DNA from: Stomoxys calcitrans
Lineage: Eukaryota; Arthropoda; Insecta; Diptera; Muscidae
Assembly: GCF_963082655.1 (NCBI RefSeq)
Contig: NC_081554.1
Span: 45,070,291-45,134,290, forward strand
Direction of reading: 5' to 3'
Length of the DNA: 64,000 bases
Numbering within the stretch: the first letter of the stretch is position 1; every line of letters begins with the position of its first letter. Both the position numbers and the translations under genes were made by a program. This document shows positions 1 through 12,608 of this stretch, piece after piece. Under the pieces are notes generated by a model. It searched no databases and was not told the origin of the DNA. It saw nothing but the letters and a program-made list of their open reading frames with translations.

Positions 1-512
1 TCTCATATATATGTTTGTCCGATTTTGGGAAATATTGCAAAAAAGTGATCATTTGTTATAAGATTCTGTCGAAATTTTGCAGAAAATATTTACTTATGAC
101 TCTCAATATTACTGGTGAATTTCATAGAAATCGGCCCAGATTTAGATATAGCTGTCATATATGTATATCGCCCGATTTTCACTTTAAGAGCCACTGCAAG
201 CGCATTGTTTGACCAATCCTGCCAAAATTTTGCACAACGCTTTCCTTGACGACTACCGCATTCTCTGAGAAGTTTGCGCGGAATCGGATCAGAATTATAT
301 ATAGCTCCCATATATACGCTCGTCAGATTTTGGGTAATTTACCCTAATGTTGTCATTTGTCAACCGTAGTTTTTACAGTTTGAACATATTTGCTCGCCGA
401 GGTCCTTCAAAATTGGTTCAGAATTGGATATAGGTCCGCCATTATACTTATAGGGTAGGTATAGGGTATTATACAGTCGGCACCGCCCGAATTTTGCCCT
501 TGCTTACTGGTT
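1..512 (-). mobile_element. Helentron-like element, E-type core, truncated by window start
   Basis: The core reads as the reverse complement of the E repeats near 35-36 kb (shared phrases such as gccactgcaagcgcattg and gctcccatatat). It ends near 460-512 with tatacagtcggcaccgcccgaa and cttactggttt, a diverged reverse complement of the forward 5' terminus. No coding capacity. Family assignment is by resemblance to DINE-1-type termini and is inference. Confidence 0.5.
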
Positions 513-1289
513 TATATAAGATTGTAAATATATACGAAAATTTAACTAAAACTTTTTTTTGTTACCCTTCTTCCATTTGTATATACCAGTGCAGTTCTGT
601 TACGTCAATATGCTGTTTGTTTTTGTTTGTTTACTGCAAATCTAATTTTTCTACTTAACCTACAAAAACTTATATGTTGTCTTTGTGTTTATCCTCGACT
701 GAGAACTTTACTTAGAGATGCCTATTTTTGTTTAAGAATTGACTGCTTGGATGGTAGACTCCAAGCATCGCTGAAGCTGTATAGCTTCCTAAATCTACAC
801 AGGTTTTATTAAAATCGAGTTGTGTGCACTACGTCATATCAGCATCAATTAAATCAGCACATATGCCTTGTGTTCCATGTCACAAGAAACTCTTTGTCTG
901 CAGTTCTAAGAACCTTTTATCATATGGCTGACTGTCATATACTGACTCATGCTTTTAACAAATTGCCATCAATGACCAAAGCTTTCATTTTGTGTGTTTA
1001 TGTTCATCGCCCAAGTGCTTTGTATCGCAAAATCTTCCACTGCTTATGTCTAATTATCACCTACAACAGCTCATGCTCCAGCGTTATAATAAAGGTCACT
1101 AATTTCTAATTTGCACAATGCAATTTCATGTCTTTTGTACTTTGACTGCAAACTGCAGATAAGAAATTTTAATACTCTCCAACGCTAGTATATACGTACG
1201 TTGTCCACCGATGAATATAACTGCCAATAATGTTATTTGGCTTGTGTTTAAAGGTCATTAACAAAGTATACTCAAAATTCAGCCACATA
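513..1289. other. Unique AT-rich DNA, no gene seen
   Basis: No splice-consistent exon, tRNA or recognisable transposon was found. The short open frames have no protein-like composition. Confidence 0.5.
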
Positions 1290-2137
1290 TGGCAAAAATT
1301 CTAAAATTCTTAATAAGCAAAAAGTTTAAGGAACGACTTTATGGAAACAAAAATGAATGCCAATTTCCCTCTAGATGGGATAGTTAAGGAGATATAGCCA
1401 GTTAAAAAAATTAAAGGACGATTAGATTTAAGAATTTCTTGGTGATATTTCAACTTTTGGTGGACTTTTGATAAAATTTTGATCTTTTTCAATGTTTCAA
1501 GAAGTAGGACTCATTTTCCCCTAAAAGGCATAGTCTAGGATACATAGCCATCTTAAGGAAAATGTGTAGTCAATTGCCCTAAATATACCGGTCTTACACT
1601 GGAGAATTAGTCACCTGTCACAGGACATGTCCTACAGGGAATGAAAAGTTTCCATAGTCATAACTTATGATTCTAAATTATTTTTTAAAAAGTCGCTTCA
1701 TTACTGTAAAAAATTGCTTTTCCGTTAAATATATTTCCTAACTAATGATATTTCCCTTAAAAATACTTGCGAAGTATACTCATCCCAGCGCCTATCCTAC
1801 GGCTTAGAATGGTGGCAATTCGTAACCTTAAGCGATAAACCATTATAAAAGTGATAGGTTCTTGCCATGTAAGGGGACGAGAACTGGGACCGGTGCATAT
1901 CACCAGAGGACATATCCCTTGACAGGTTTGGGACCTGTCTCATTTCCCTTAGGGATTTTTTTAACGATTTTATAGCGAAATTTCGATTTGTCATAAATTT
2001 TCGATAAAGTTCGGATTATTTTTTTTTTTTGATGCAGTCATGAATTAAGGCCCATTTCCCCCTAGGACACAGAGTTTAGGAGATGGTTAGATAAGGTTAG
2101 ATAAGAGTGTCAGTTCATTACAGACTCAGTTAGATAA
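1290..2137. repeat. Degenerate F-type repeat block
   Basis: Scattered units carry the phrases aattaaggcccatttccc and tctaggacrcatagttaaggag, also found in the regular 125-bp array at 5.65-6.6 kb. Units here are diverged and interrupted near 1600-1960 by sequence containing two gacaggt/acctgtc motifs. Noncoding. Confidence 0.45.
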
Positions 2138-2818
2138 TTTTTATACCCACGACCATAGGGTGGAGGTCTCTTGATCGTCTCGGCGTTCTAAATCCGTCCG
2201 TCCGTCTGTCAAAATTATAATAGAGGTTGAACGCATAAAGCTAGCCGCTTAAAATTTTGCACAAACACTTAATATCGATGTAGGTCGTTGGGGATTGCGA
2301 ATGGGCCATATCGGTTCCGATTTAGATGTTGCTCCCATATAAACCGATCGTCGGATTTGACTTCTTGAGCCTCTGAAAGCCGCAATTTTTGTCCGATTTG
2401 ACTGAAATTTTGCATGCAGTGTTCCGTTATGACTTCCAAAAACTGTGCCAAGTATGGTTCACATTGGTCTATAACCTGATATAGCTCCCATATAAACCGA
2501 TCTTCCGATTTGACTTCTTGAGCCCTTACAAGACGCAATTTTGGTTATGACTTCCAACAACTGTGTCAAGTACAGTTCAAATCGGTCTTTAGCCTGATAT
2601 AGCTCCCATATAAACCGATCTCCCGATTTAACTTCATGAGCCCTTACAAGGCTCAATTTTTGTCCGATTGGCTGAAATTTATCATGTTGTGTTTTGTTAT
2701 GACTTCCAACAACTGTGTTAAGTGCGGCCAAACTCCGTCTATAACCTGATATAGCTCCCATGTAAACCCGTCTCTCGATTATTCTTGTTGCAACCTTGCT
2801 ACAACTTAATTTATTTTG
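2138..2818 (-). mobile_element. Helentron-like element, A core, 5' truncated
   Basis: Starts with tttttatacccacgaccatagggtgg (3' terminus reversed) and a short GTCY tract (ccgtccgtccgtctgtc near 2195-2211), then 'agctagccgctt' and A-core units (gctcccatataaaccgatc, gacttcttgagcc). It stops at the D-element start at about 2819, so the forward 5' terminus is missing. Confidence 0.6.
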
Positions 2819-4603
2819 TACTAGCTGGACAGGGCCCGCTCCGCTACGCCTTCTTTTACTTTATATGGAACAAAATTATCCTTCGAATATTTATCTTCGA
2901 CAATTAATGAGCTTTTAGTGAAATATCATTCTACGAAAATATTGGATTGCCCAAAAAGTAATTGCGGATTTTTCATATAGTCGGCGTTGACAAATTTTTT
3001 CACAGCTTGTGACTCTGTAATTGCATTCTTTCTTCTGTCAGTTATCAGCTGTTACTTTTAGCTTGCTTTTGAAAAAAAGTGTAAAAAAGTATATTTGATT
3101 AAAGTTCATTCTAAGTTTCATTAAAAATGCATTTACTTTCTTTTAAAAAATCCGCAATTACTTTTTGGGCAACCCAACATGCATGCATGTCGCTAGACTA
3201 ACAGTATAACTATAATGCCTCTTTCTGAATCCCATTTGATCTTTATTGGACTACGAATTGTACTCGGAGGGTTTAATGTCATTTAAGTTTGGATGTACGA
3301 TGTACTCCATTCTTAAAAGATTTCAGCCAATATTCTCATGATGTCCGATTTAGTGGTGTTTTCGGTGGTGAAGAGGTGCCTGGCTCTGAAAAAAATATAA
3401 GCGTCGTGCTCTTCTCTCAAATACCATTTATTTAAACCCCAAATTGCCATTGGTTTAAGGAGATTTTATAGGACGAGGCGTCCCCCAAACACTTTACCCC
3501 AAAAATGGTTATTAAATTTGTTTTCTTATCTCAAATATCTTTCATTTAAACCACATATTGGCATAGTCAGTAAATTTTTACACTTTAGGGGGTGTTTTGG
3601 GGAAGGGGAGGTGCCCCAAAAACATTGTGCCAAATACCTTTATCTGAGCCCCATATTGTGATGGTCAGTAAATAATTGTTGTTTGTGTGTGGTATTTTGG
3701 GAAAGGGGTAGACCCCCATAAAATTGGTCCCGAAAGTGGGTACCAATTTCGTGTTCTACTCCCCAATACCTTTCATTTGAGTCCCACATCGACATTGTCG
3801 GCAAATATGCCCGTTTTCTAATTTCAAATACATTTAATTTAAATCTCTTATTGCAAAAGTAAGGAAATATGTTCGGTTTGGGGTATGGACCTTAAAAGTT
3901 ATCAGTAACGAGCTCTTGAAGGCCCAAATTGTCTTGGCGGGCTAATACGTCCTACTTGGGGGGTTTTTATGGTGTTGGGACGTCCCGTAGACAGTTGGAC
4001 CCGAATGTTGATATCAGATGCGTGGTCTACTCTCAATAACCTTTCATTTGAGCCCCATATTTACATAGTCGGTAAACATGACCGGTTTGGGGGATGGGGC
4101 AGCCACTCAGTGACTCGGCCTTGAAAATATATATCAGATTCGCGTCCGACTCTAAAATACTTCTTATTTGAGCCCCATATTGCAATGGTCAGCAAATACA
4201 TCCTATTTGGGTGGTGTTATGGGGGTGGAGTTGCCCCATAGAAACTTTTTCCCGAATATTGATATCAGTTGCTTAGTTCCCAAAGATCTTTCATTTGAGC
4301 TCCATATTGTTATGGTCGTTAATGTGTCCTCTTTGGACCATGTTTTTGAGAAGGGGCGCCCCCCCTGAAACATTTGCTCCCACATTTGGATATCACATTC
4401 GTATTCTACACTCAAATAGCTTTTATTTGAGACCCATATTGCCATGGTCGGTAAATATGTCCGATTTAGGGGTATTTTGGGGGTTGCGGTAGTCCCCCAA
4501 AATCTTGATCCAACAATTGGATATGAGATAAGTTTTCTAATCTTAAATACCTTTCATTTGAAAATTTTCTGAAAATTAGGGTAAGGGGGAGGGTCCTCCC
4601 CCT
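2819..4603 (+). mobile_element. D-type element with 120-132 bp tandem repeats
   Basis: Begins at ctagctggacagggcccgct and continues as repeats built on catttgagccccatattg, with starts near 4045, 4165, 4292 and 4424. G-rich stretches (gggggtggggc) alternate with the motif. A mariner MITE sits inside at 2942-3177. The block is cut off at a B-type HLE near 4604, so the CAAA-rich 3' end seen in other copies is absent. The ctgacccggc-like start resembles ends common in insect non-LTR-derived repeats; the class is not certain. Confidence 0.5.
2942..3177. mobile_element. Mariner-type MITE, copy 1
   Basis: A 236-bp element with inverted termini TTGGRTTGCCCAAAAAGTAA and its complement, both continuing into TTGCGGATTTTT. 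TA precedes it (2940-2941); the right flank is CA rather than TA. A near-identical copy lies at 19884-20119. No transposase is encoded, so it must have been mobilised in trans. Confidence 0.85.
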
Positions 4604-5460
4604 AAGTTGTGTTAGAGCTTTCGATATATTTTTTCAATTTGGCCCCGATCGGTTCAGATTCGGATATAGCTGCCGTATAGAACGATCACCCGATTTAAGG
4701 TTTTGGGCCCATAAAAGGCGCATTTATTGTCCAATTTTGCCGAAATTTGGGGCAGTAGGTTGTGTTAAGGCCATCGATATCCTTTTTCAAATTGATCCAG
4801 ATCGGCCCAGATTTGGATATAGCTGCCATATAGACCGTTCAGTCGATTTAAAGTTTTGGACCCATAAAATTCGCATTTATTGTCCGATGTCGCCGAAATT
4901 TGGGATAGGGAGATGAGTTAGGCCTCTCAACATCTTTTTTCAATTTGGCCCCGATAGGTTCAGATTTGGATTGGATTTGGATATAGCTGCCATATAGATC
5001 GATCACCCAATTTATGGTCTTGGGCCAATAAAAATCGCATTTATTGTAAGATTTTGCCAAAATTTGGCCAGTCGATATCCTCCTTCAATTTTGCTCAGAT
5101 TGGTCCTGAATTGGATATAGCTGCCATATAGACCGATTTCTCGAGTTAAGGTTTTGGGTTCATAAAAGGCGCATTTGTTGTCCGATTTCGCCGAAATTTG
5201 GGACAGTGAGTTGTGTTAAGGCCATCGATATCCTTTTTTAATTTGATCCAGATCGGTCCAGATTTGGATATAGCTGCCATATAGACCCATCTCTCGACTT
5301 AAGGTCATGGGCCCATAAATAGTTCATTTATAATCCGATTTCGCTGAAATTTGACACAGTGACTTATGTTAGGCTTATCGACATTCGCGTCATATGTGGT
5401 TCAGATCGGTCTATATTTGGATATAGCCTACAAAAAGATCAGTATTTTATATTGAACAAT
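4604..5460 (-). mobile_element. Helentron-like element, B core only
   Basis: Reverse-oriented B units (gatatagctgccatatagaccgatc, gggcccataaaaggcgcattta, cgccgaaatttgggacagtgag) at about 153-bp spacing. No terminus is recognisable on either side; the left edge abuts the D element. Confidence 0.55.
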
Positions 5461-5649
5461 GATTTGTATTGAACAATGACTTGTATGTGGTCCAAATCTG
5501 AACATATTTCTGAGTCTTTCAAGTCCATTTGCAGCTTGCTGCTGAAAAGCTTTAAAATTATTGCTCAATAGGTAGTACCCATTGGGAGATCTATACCTTT
5601 TTCTATGAGGAGCGAAAAGAAACATGTCCGCTCCACTTAACGGTAGCTC
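5461..5649. other. Short unique segment
   Basis: Contains an approximate local repeat (attgaacaatgatttgtat / attgaacaatgacttgtat) and nothing else recognisable. Confidence 0.4.
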
Positions 5650-6625
5650 TTTCTTTTTTTTTAGCTAGGGTGCTTAGTTCAGCAGATACTGCCAATTTAA
5701 AGTTTTCATATAGAAATTTCTAATTTTTTGATAAATCTTCCAAAAATTTTGATTTTTTGATGGAGTCACGAATAAACGTCTATTTCCCTCTAGGATGTAT
5801 AGTTTAAGAGATACAGCAAGTTAAAAGTTGTCGTAGTGAAATTTCGAATTTTGATGGATTTTCCATAAAATTTCTAAATTTTTGATGGAGTCATGAATTA
5901 AGACCCGTTTCCCTCTAGGAGGCATAGTTAGGGCGATACAACCAATTTAAAGTTTTCATAGTGAAATATCGATTTTTGATTAGATTTTCTACGAAATTTT
6001 GAATTTTTTGATGGAGTCACGAATTAAGGCCCATTTTCCTTTGGAGCGCATAGTTTTGGAGATACAATCAATTTAAAGTTTTCATAGTGAAATTTAGATT
6101 TCTGATGAATTTTCTATAAAATTGTGAATTTTTTGATGGAGTCACGAATTAAGGCCCATTTTCCTTTGGAGCGCATAGTTTTGGAGATACAATCAATTTA
6201 AAGTTTGCATGGTGAAATTTTGATTTCTGATAGATTTTCTATAAATGTTTAAAGTTTTTGATGGAGTCACGAATTGAGGCCAATTTCCCTCTAGGACGCA
6301 TAGTTAAGGAGATACAATCAATTTAAAGTTTTCATAGTGAAATTTAGATTTCTGATGGATTTTCCATAAAATTTTGAATTTTTCGATGGAGTCACGAATT
6401 AAGGTCGATATTCCTCTAGGACGCGTAATTAAGGAGATACAGCCAATTTAAAGTTCTAAAGTTAAAAATTCGATTTTTGACGGATTTTTCATGAATGTTT
6501 GAGATTTTTAGTCTCATCTCCACACTTATCCTAAAGTGTACAATGTGTTGGAGTAAAGCCTATAGCGAATGTTCCGATATTGCAAACGAAATGGCAAAAT
6601 GTGTATACCCCACCCTAAAAATTTT
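5650..6625. repeat. F-type tandem array, 125-bp unit
   Basis: The phrase gatggagtcacgaattaagg recurs near 5759, 5884, 6010, 6135, 6260 and 6385, a steady 125-bp step. Each unit also has tctaggacgcatagttaaggag and tttaaagttttcatagtgaaatt. The block ends at tgtataccccaccctaaaaa (about 6600-6620), similar to HLE ends, so it may be the core of another such element. Confidence 0.75.
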
Positions 6626-7774
6626 TTATAGAAAAAGGATAATCCATACATGAATGAATATGAATTTTTTTCCCACATTTGGTATACGCAGATACCAAAC
6701 ACGACACGCGTTAGCTCATTTCGTCTATTATTTTATTTTAGAAATATTCTCCATTGTATTCATTAGTCGCCATTGCCACCACCTTCCTTTTTCATGTCTA
6801 TACGATTTACTTTTTATTTGTCGTCTTCCATCCCTCTATCTCCCGGAAGCGATGCTGGTGATGTGGTGATGGCTGTGCGGTTCTGATGCTTACGTTGGTG
6901 GAAATGCTGCAAATTCCTTTTGATTGATTATTGTTTCACACAAACTTTATGCGTTACATTTATTTAATGAATTATTTACAAGAAATCTTAATTTTCAAAA
7001 GGTAACCAAACATGAACGTCCGTGTGTGCGAGTAGCAAAAACAAACCTAAACGGCTAAAATGCCAACGTATTTTTACCTATAAATATATGCGAATCCTAG
7101 GGATAAATAAATTGGGACTCATGGTAGTACACATGCGAATATACCCAGAGACTCACACCCCCAATAGCCCAACAGGGAAATTCTTGTGTTTTAAATGAGT
7201 TTGTGTGTGTGTATGTTTGTCTAAGCCTAAACCGAAGTCATAAATGTAAGATTTATGCAATATTTAAGAAGCGAGCGAGCTTTCCCATATATACATACTC
7301 CTGTGGTGACTGTGATTCTTTAGCGCGAAGCGCGAGCTCATGTTGGAATGGAGGCGGAAACGGAAATGGCTTTTGTGGCCATTTGAAATTACCAAAGTTA
7401 ATGCGCAAGGAAGGTATTGAAACATTTACTCACATCAATGAATGCTTCGCACAAGCAAAGTATCCAAAGTATAATACACGTGCTTGAGGTTTTAGCATAA
7501 ATGTATGGAATAAATTACCTGGCTGCAAGTTTTTCATTGTTAATAGAAGACAACATACCGCTTGAATGGAGTTCCAGTGACTACAACGCTTGTGGGGGGC
7601 AACTTTAAAAAAGTTGATGTAAAATTTCAGCACGCAACGAATTCGAAGAATCGCCTTTTATTGCCTTTGCTAGGGCAATAAACAATGTGCAGTTAAGGAT
7701 TCATATCAGAATTTGTGTTGATTTTGAAATTGGTTACTGCATCGTGTTTGAACTTAAGGAGTAGCTACATGAAT
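6626..7774. other. Unique AT-rich DNA, no gene seen
   Basis: Short TG tracts (7202-7214) and open frames under 100 codons without recognisable motifs. No exon or RNA gene supported. Confidence 0.5.
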
Positions 7775-9412
7775 GAAGTTAAATGGATGGTCCTGACATT
7801 CTAAGCCGATTAAGGCATGTCCGTCCATCCGTCTGTCTGTCCATCCGTCCGCCTGTTCATCCGTCCGCCTGTTCATCCGTCCGTCTGTTCATCCGTCCGT
7901 CTGTCCATCCCTCCGTCTGTCCATCCGTCCGTCTGTCCATCCGTCCGTCTGTCCATCCCTCCGTCTGTCCACCCGTCCGTCTGTCTATGCGTCCGTCTGT
8001 CCATCCGTCCGTCTGTCCATCCGTCCGTCTGTCCATCCGTCCGTCTGTCCATCCGTCCGTCTGTCCGTCTGTCCGTCTGTCCATCCGTCCGTCTGTCCAT
8101 CCGTCCGTCTGTCCATCCGTCCGTCTGTCCATCCGTCCGTCTGTCCATCCGTCCGTCTGTCCATCCGTCCGCCTGTCCATCCGTCCGTCTATCCCCCCGT
8201 GCGTCTGTCTATCCCTGCGTCTGTCCATCCGTCCGTCTGGATGATCTTGGGTCTTGATTTCTTGAGCCTATAGAGGGCGCAATTCTTATCCGATTGAAAT
8301 GAAATTTTGTACGACGTGTTTCACTATGACTTCCAACATTTGTGCTAAATAAGGTTCAAATCGGTCCATAACCTGATATAGCTGTCATATAAACCTATCT
8401 GGGGATTTGACTTCTTGATCTTCTAGAGGGCGCAATTCTTATCCGATTGGAATGAAATTTTGCACCACGTGTTTTGTTATGACATTTAACAACTGTGCCA
8501 AATATGGTTCAAATTGGTCGATAACCTGATATAGCTGCCATATAAACCGATCTTGGGTCTTGACTTCTTGAGCCTCTTGAGTGCGCAATTCATATCCGAT
8601 TGGAATGAAATTTTGCACGACTTGTTTTGTTATGATATCCAACAACTGTGCCAAGTATGGTTCAAATCCGTCCATAATCTGATATAGCTGCCATATAAAC
8701 TGATCTTGGGTCTTGACTTCTTGAGCCTCTAGAGGGCGCAATTCTTATCCGATTGGAATGAAATTTTGCACGACGTGTTTTGTTATGGTATCCAACAACT
8801 GTGCCAAGTATGGTTCAAGTTGGTATATAACCTGATATAGCTGCCATATAAACCGATCTTGGGTCTTGACTTCTTGAGCCTTTAGAGAGCGCAATTCTTA
8901 TCCGATTTTAATGGATTTTGGCACGACGTGTTGTGTTATGATATCCAACAACTGTGCCAAGTATGGTTCAAATCGGTTAATAACCTTATATAGCTGCCTT
9001 ATAAACCGATCTTGGATCTTGACTTCTTGAGCCTCTACAGGTCGCAATTATTTGCCTGATATTTGTACGAAGGATCCTCTCATGACCATCAACATACGTG
9101 TTTATTATGGTCTGACTCGGTCTATAGCCCGATACAGCTCCCATATAAATCGATCTCTCTATTTTACTTCTTGAGCCCCCAAAGGGCTCAATTCTTATTT
9201 GAATTGGCTGACATTTTACACAGGTCTCCAACATATAATATAATTGTGGTCCAAACCGGACCATATCTTTATATCGCACTAATAGCAGAGCAAATCTTTT
9301 CTTTTATCCTTTTTTGCCTAAGAAAAGATGCTGGGAAAAGAACTCGACAAATGCAATCCATGGTGGGGGGTATATAAGTTTCGGCCCGGCCGAAGTTAGC
9401 TGGCTTTTATTT
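7775..9412 (-). mobile_element. Helentron-like element, A core, large GTCY array
   Basis: Reverse-oriented A element. The outer 3' terminus is lost; the first recognisable sequence is ggtcctgacattctaagccgat, then a 421-bp GTCY array. Core units with ctgccatataaaccgatct recur near 8536, 8689, 8841 and 8994 (152-153 bp). The forward 5' terminus is complete: ccatggtggggggtatataag, then ggcccggccgaagttagctggc. Confidence 0.7.
7819..8239. repeat. GTCY microsatellite, 16-nt higher-order unit
   Basis: About 421 bp of the 16-mer ccatccgtccgtctgt with a few substitutions. It lies exactly where other HLEs have a short ccgtccgtccgtctgtc tract, so it is an in-place expansion. Open frames across it (Ser-Val-Arg-Pro or Asp-Gly-Arg-Thr repeats) are not genes. 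Confidence 0.9.
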
Positions 9413-10621
9413 GTTTAATTTTAATATTTTTTTAAAAATTTTTTTCTTAATTTTATAAATTTATATTAAATCAGTTTTGTTTATCAGAGCCTAGCAACAA
9501 ATAAAGTCCCTTCATCAATTTCTCAAAGCCATGAAAGTAGGCGTGTAAAAGCCAATAGAATTAATAAAATCCGCAAACAAACAAAACAAAACAGCAGAGG
9601 AAAAAAACTGGAAACAAACACATGAATAAAAGAATTTGGCTTTTGCCAAAAGAATTTCAATTAAATAAACCTATAATTTTCTTTCATCCTCTTGGGCGTC
9701 ATACTCCAGTGGTTTTCTTCAGTTCTTCGTCATTTTGCCATAGACTTTTATGCTGGATATGTTCTCTCTCTCTCTCTAATACAGGGTACTTAAAATAATC
9801 CGATTTTTCGTGTGGTTGTTGTTGGAATTTCGGGGTATTTAAGATGATGTTGATGACAATTGTAATATATAAAAGGATATTCATTTGGTCTACATCTATG
9901 TGTACATATGTGTGTGTGCGTCTGTGATTATTCAATGTGTATTTGTATAGAGTTATCTTGGATTTCATTGTGCATTTCAGTGTGTGCGTATAAATGATCA
10001 ACTTTTGCTTAAATTACATGAATATTTGATTGAGCTGGAAAAGGCTGTGCCTTAGGTAAAAACACTAGAAAACCAAAAAAGTCGTGTATGATCATGGGCA
10101 CACCCTAATAAACATATAAATATTCTTGAATTAGTACTTATTTTTGTATGTGCGAGTGTATGTGTGTGCTATGCCTTCGTTGGAAGTTTGTCCTTCCGTC
10201 TTACAATACGTTTTTGCAGTTTTAATACCTTTACCCAGCAGTGATTGGATTATGTGGCATTTATTAAAGCGGAATTAATGATTGTTGCCTCGATTTCATT
10301 TCGGTTCATTAAACGCATGTGTTGTTTTCTGTTTTTCGTTTGTGTTGACAAACAGAAATGCTAACATTTACAGATAAATACATACGCATATTATGTGTGT
10401 GTGTGTGTGTATAAGTGTATATATATACGTTGGGTATAAATATATTCAAAAAGTATTCTTGCAGCATTAGCAGATCTGGGAAATCCTAAATTAAGTTTGC
10501 TAAAATAGACTATGGGTCAAGGTTCATGTTATAACCATAGAGGCCTCAACCTATACTCATAACATTGTACCCTAGGTAACACCTCAAAATATTGGTCTTT
10601 CCTATCCTACAAAATTTATCG
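9413..10621. other. Unique AT-rich DNA with simple repeats
   Basis: Holds a (CT)n tract near 9764-9778 and a (TG)n tract at 10394-10410, with A/T-rich DNA between. No coding exon recognised. Confidence 0.5.
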
Positions 10622-11402
10622 TTTTTATACTCACCACCATAGGATGGGGGTATACTAATCGAGTCATTCCCTTTGTAACATCTCGGATTATTCGTCTTTG
10701 ACTATATTCTTGGTCGTCTCGACATTCTGAGTCGATCTAGCCATGTCCGTCCGTCCGTCTGTCGAAATCACGATATCGGTCGAACGCATAAAGCTAGCCG
10801 CTTGACAGTTTGCTAAGGTACTTACTATTGACGTATGTCGTTGGGGGTTGCAAATGGGTCATATCGGTTCAGATTTGGATATAGCTCTCACATAAGCTAA
10901 AACTTTGCATGTAGTGCTCTATATTATGATTTTTGGGCAACCCAATAGCTCCCACATAAACCGATCTGGCGATTTGACTTCTTGAGCCCTGGAAGCCGTA
11001 ATTTTTATACGATTTGTCTATAATTTGACTTATGACTTTAAATATCCATACCAAGTACGATCCTAGTTGGTTTTTATACTCATATAGCCCCCATATAAAC
11101 CGATCTCCAGATTTGACTTCTTGAGCCCCTAAAAGCTTCAATTTTTATCCGATTTGACTGAAAGTTGGAACAAAGACTTGTGTTTTGACTTCTAACTTCC
11201 ATGCCAAGTACGATCCTAGTCGGTCTATAAACTGATATAACCCCCCTATATAAACCGATCGTTGGTTTTGAATTCTTGATCCCCTAGAAGCCAAAATTTT
11301 TACATGAATTTGTTGAAATTTGGCCCAAAAACTATCTATCTTATGACAACATCGGTGCCAAGTTTTATTCGAACCGGTCAATATGGTGAAATATTCCTCT
11401 CT
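10622..11402 (-). mobile_element. Helentron-like element, A core, left part split by Jockey insertion
   Basis: Starts with tttatactcaccaccataggatggggg and tactaatcgagtcattcc, then the 3' unique part with ccatgtccgtccgtccgtctgtcg (about 10740-10766) and A units. The core is interrupted near 11402 by the Jockey-type retrotransposon; the missing 5' terminus reappears at about 13406-13484. Confidence 0.65.
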
Positions 11403-11427
11403 AAGTACCGATATCTCATCGGTACTT
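11403..11427. repeat. 10-bp inverted repeat
   Basis: AAGTACCGAT (11403-11412), spacer ATCTC, then ATCGGTACTT (11418-11427), a perfect inverted repeat at the HLE/Jockey junction. Confidence 0.8.
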
Positions 11428-12475
11428 TGAGTGGATCACAGGACCTCAGTCACTTTTGGCGAAGTAACCGTGACTGATCCGAAGAGGAGCGCCGTCAATT
11501 TATTGGGGATCCTGAGAGTGACAAGCCAAGTAGGAGAGCCATTCGCCGTATCCGTGGTCTCCGAGTTGATGGACAGCCATCACAATTTACCGTGCGCGAA
11601 GTTACGAATGTCATCCTAGGCGCCAAATTATCCAAGGCGTTGGGCTCAGACGGAATCTCTACATTGATGTTGACCAATCGGGATTTACCTGGAGTTGAGT
11701 ACCTTACTACCGTCCCCAACCTATCTTTGAACACTTTTATAGTTTCCGATGTCTTGAAGATGGGCAGAGTGATCCCTCTACTGAAGTCTCGAAAGAATTC
11801 GAGTAAGGGACAGTCGTGCAGACCTATCTCCCTTCTCTCATCATTAGCAAAGACGCTTGAGGCATTACTCCTCCCGAGCCTCGTTGGAGAATTTCCATTC
11901 GCCGAGAATCAACATGGATTTCGAATACTGCATAGCACAAAAACTGCTTTGCATGCCATCACTGCACACATTTGCCATGGCTTCAATCAGCACAGGATAG
12001 GACCTCGTGGCACTGGACCTATCGAAGGCATTCGCCACGGTCAGCCATACCAAACTATTTGAGAACATCGCCAACACGTCCCTTCAGACAGGCCTGAAAC
12101 GTTGGGTCGCGAATTATCTGTGTGGTCGCCAGTCATTTGTGGAATTTAGGGATAAGAAGTCGAAGCACCGTAGAATGAAACAGACACTTTACAAAGGCAG
12201 GGTGATATCTCCGGCACTGCTTAACCTCTTCCTATCCTCCATTCCACCCCCTCCAGAACGCATAGAGATCGTATCATATGCGTACGATTGTACGATCATG
12301 GCATCAGACCCCCACCCATTGCTAACATCTGCGAAAGGTTGAACTTCTACCTCAACAAATTTACCTCATATTTCGCTGCAAGAAATCTGAAGATATCTGT
12401 CACCAAATCTTCAGTCACATTGTTCACTACAAATACGCGTGAGGTGAAAGCCGACCCACCTCAACTACTAAAGAT

Positions 12476-12608
12476 CAAGAATTGATGCCGACGTGCAAGA
12501 TGCATTTCCCGATTGTAATCAGGAATCACACGATACACGTCACCTGTTAAACTGCCCCGCCAGACCCACTCACCTCAGACCCAAATCCCTGTGGACGCAC
12601 CCCATCTT
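12476..12608 (+). repeat. Displaced duplicate of the Jockey C-terminal segment
   Basis: About 133 bp closely matching 13184-13315 (both run from caagaattratgccgacg to ccccatctt). It replaces the sequence expected between the RT domain and GITFDSSYTF. Both copies end in the octamer CCCATCTT, which continues natively in each place. Confidence 0.85.

Noticed and set aside
7819..8239. Tandem GTCY arrays as a CRISPR-like array
   Set aside because: No unique spacers between repeats and the genome is a fly.
7783..8257. Overlapping frames of 146 and 153 codons with PSVRLSI repeats
   Set aside because: Translation of a GTCY array in the HLE; three frames are open at once, which is a mark of the repeat and not of coding.
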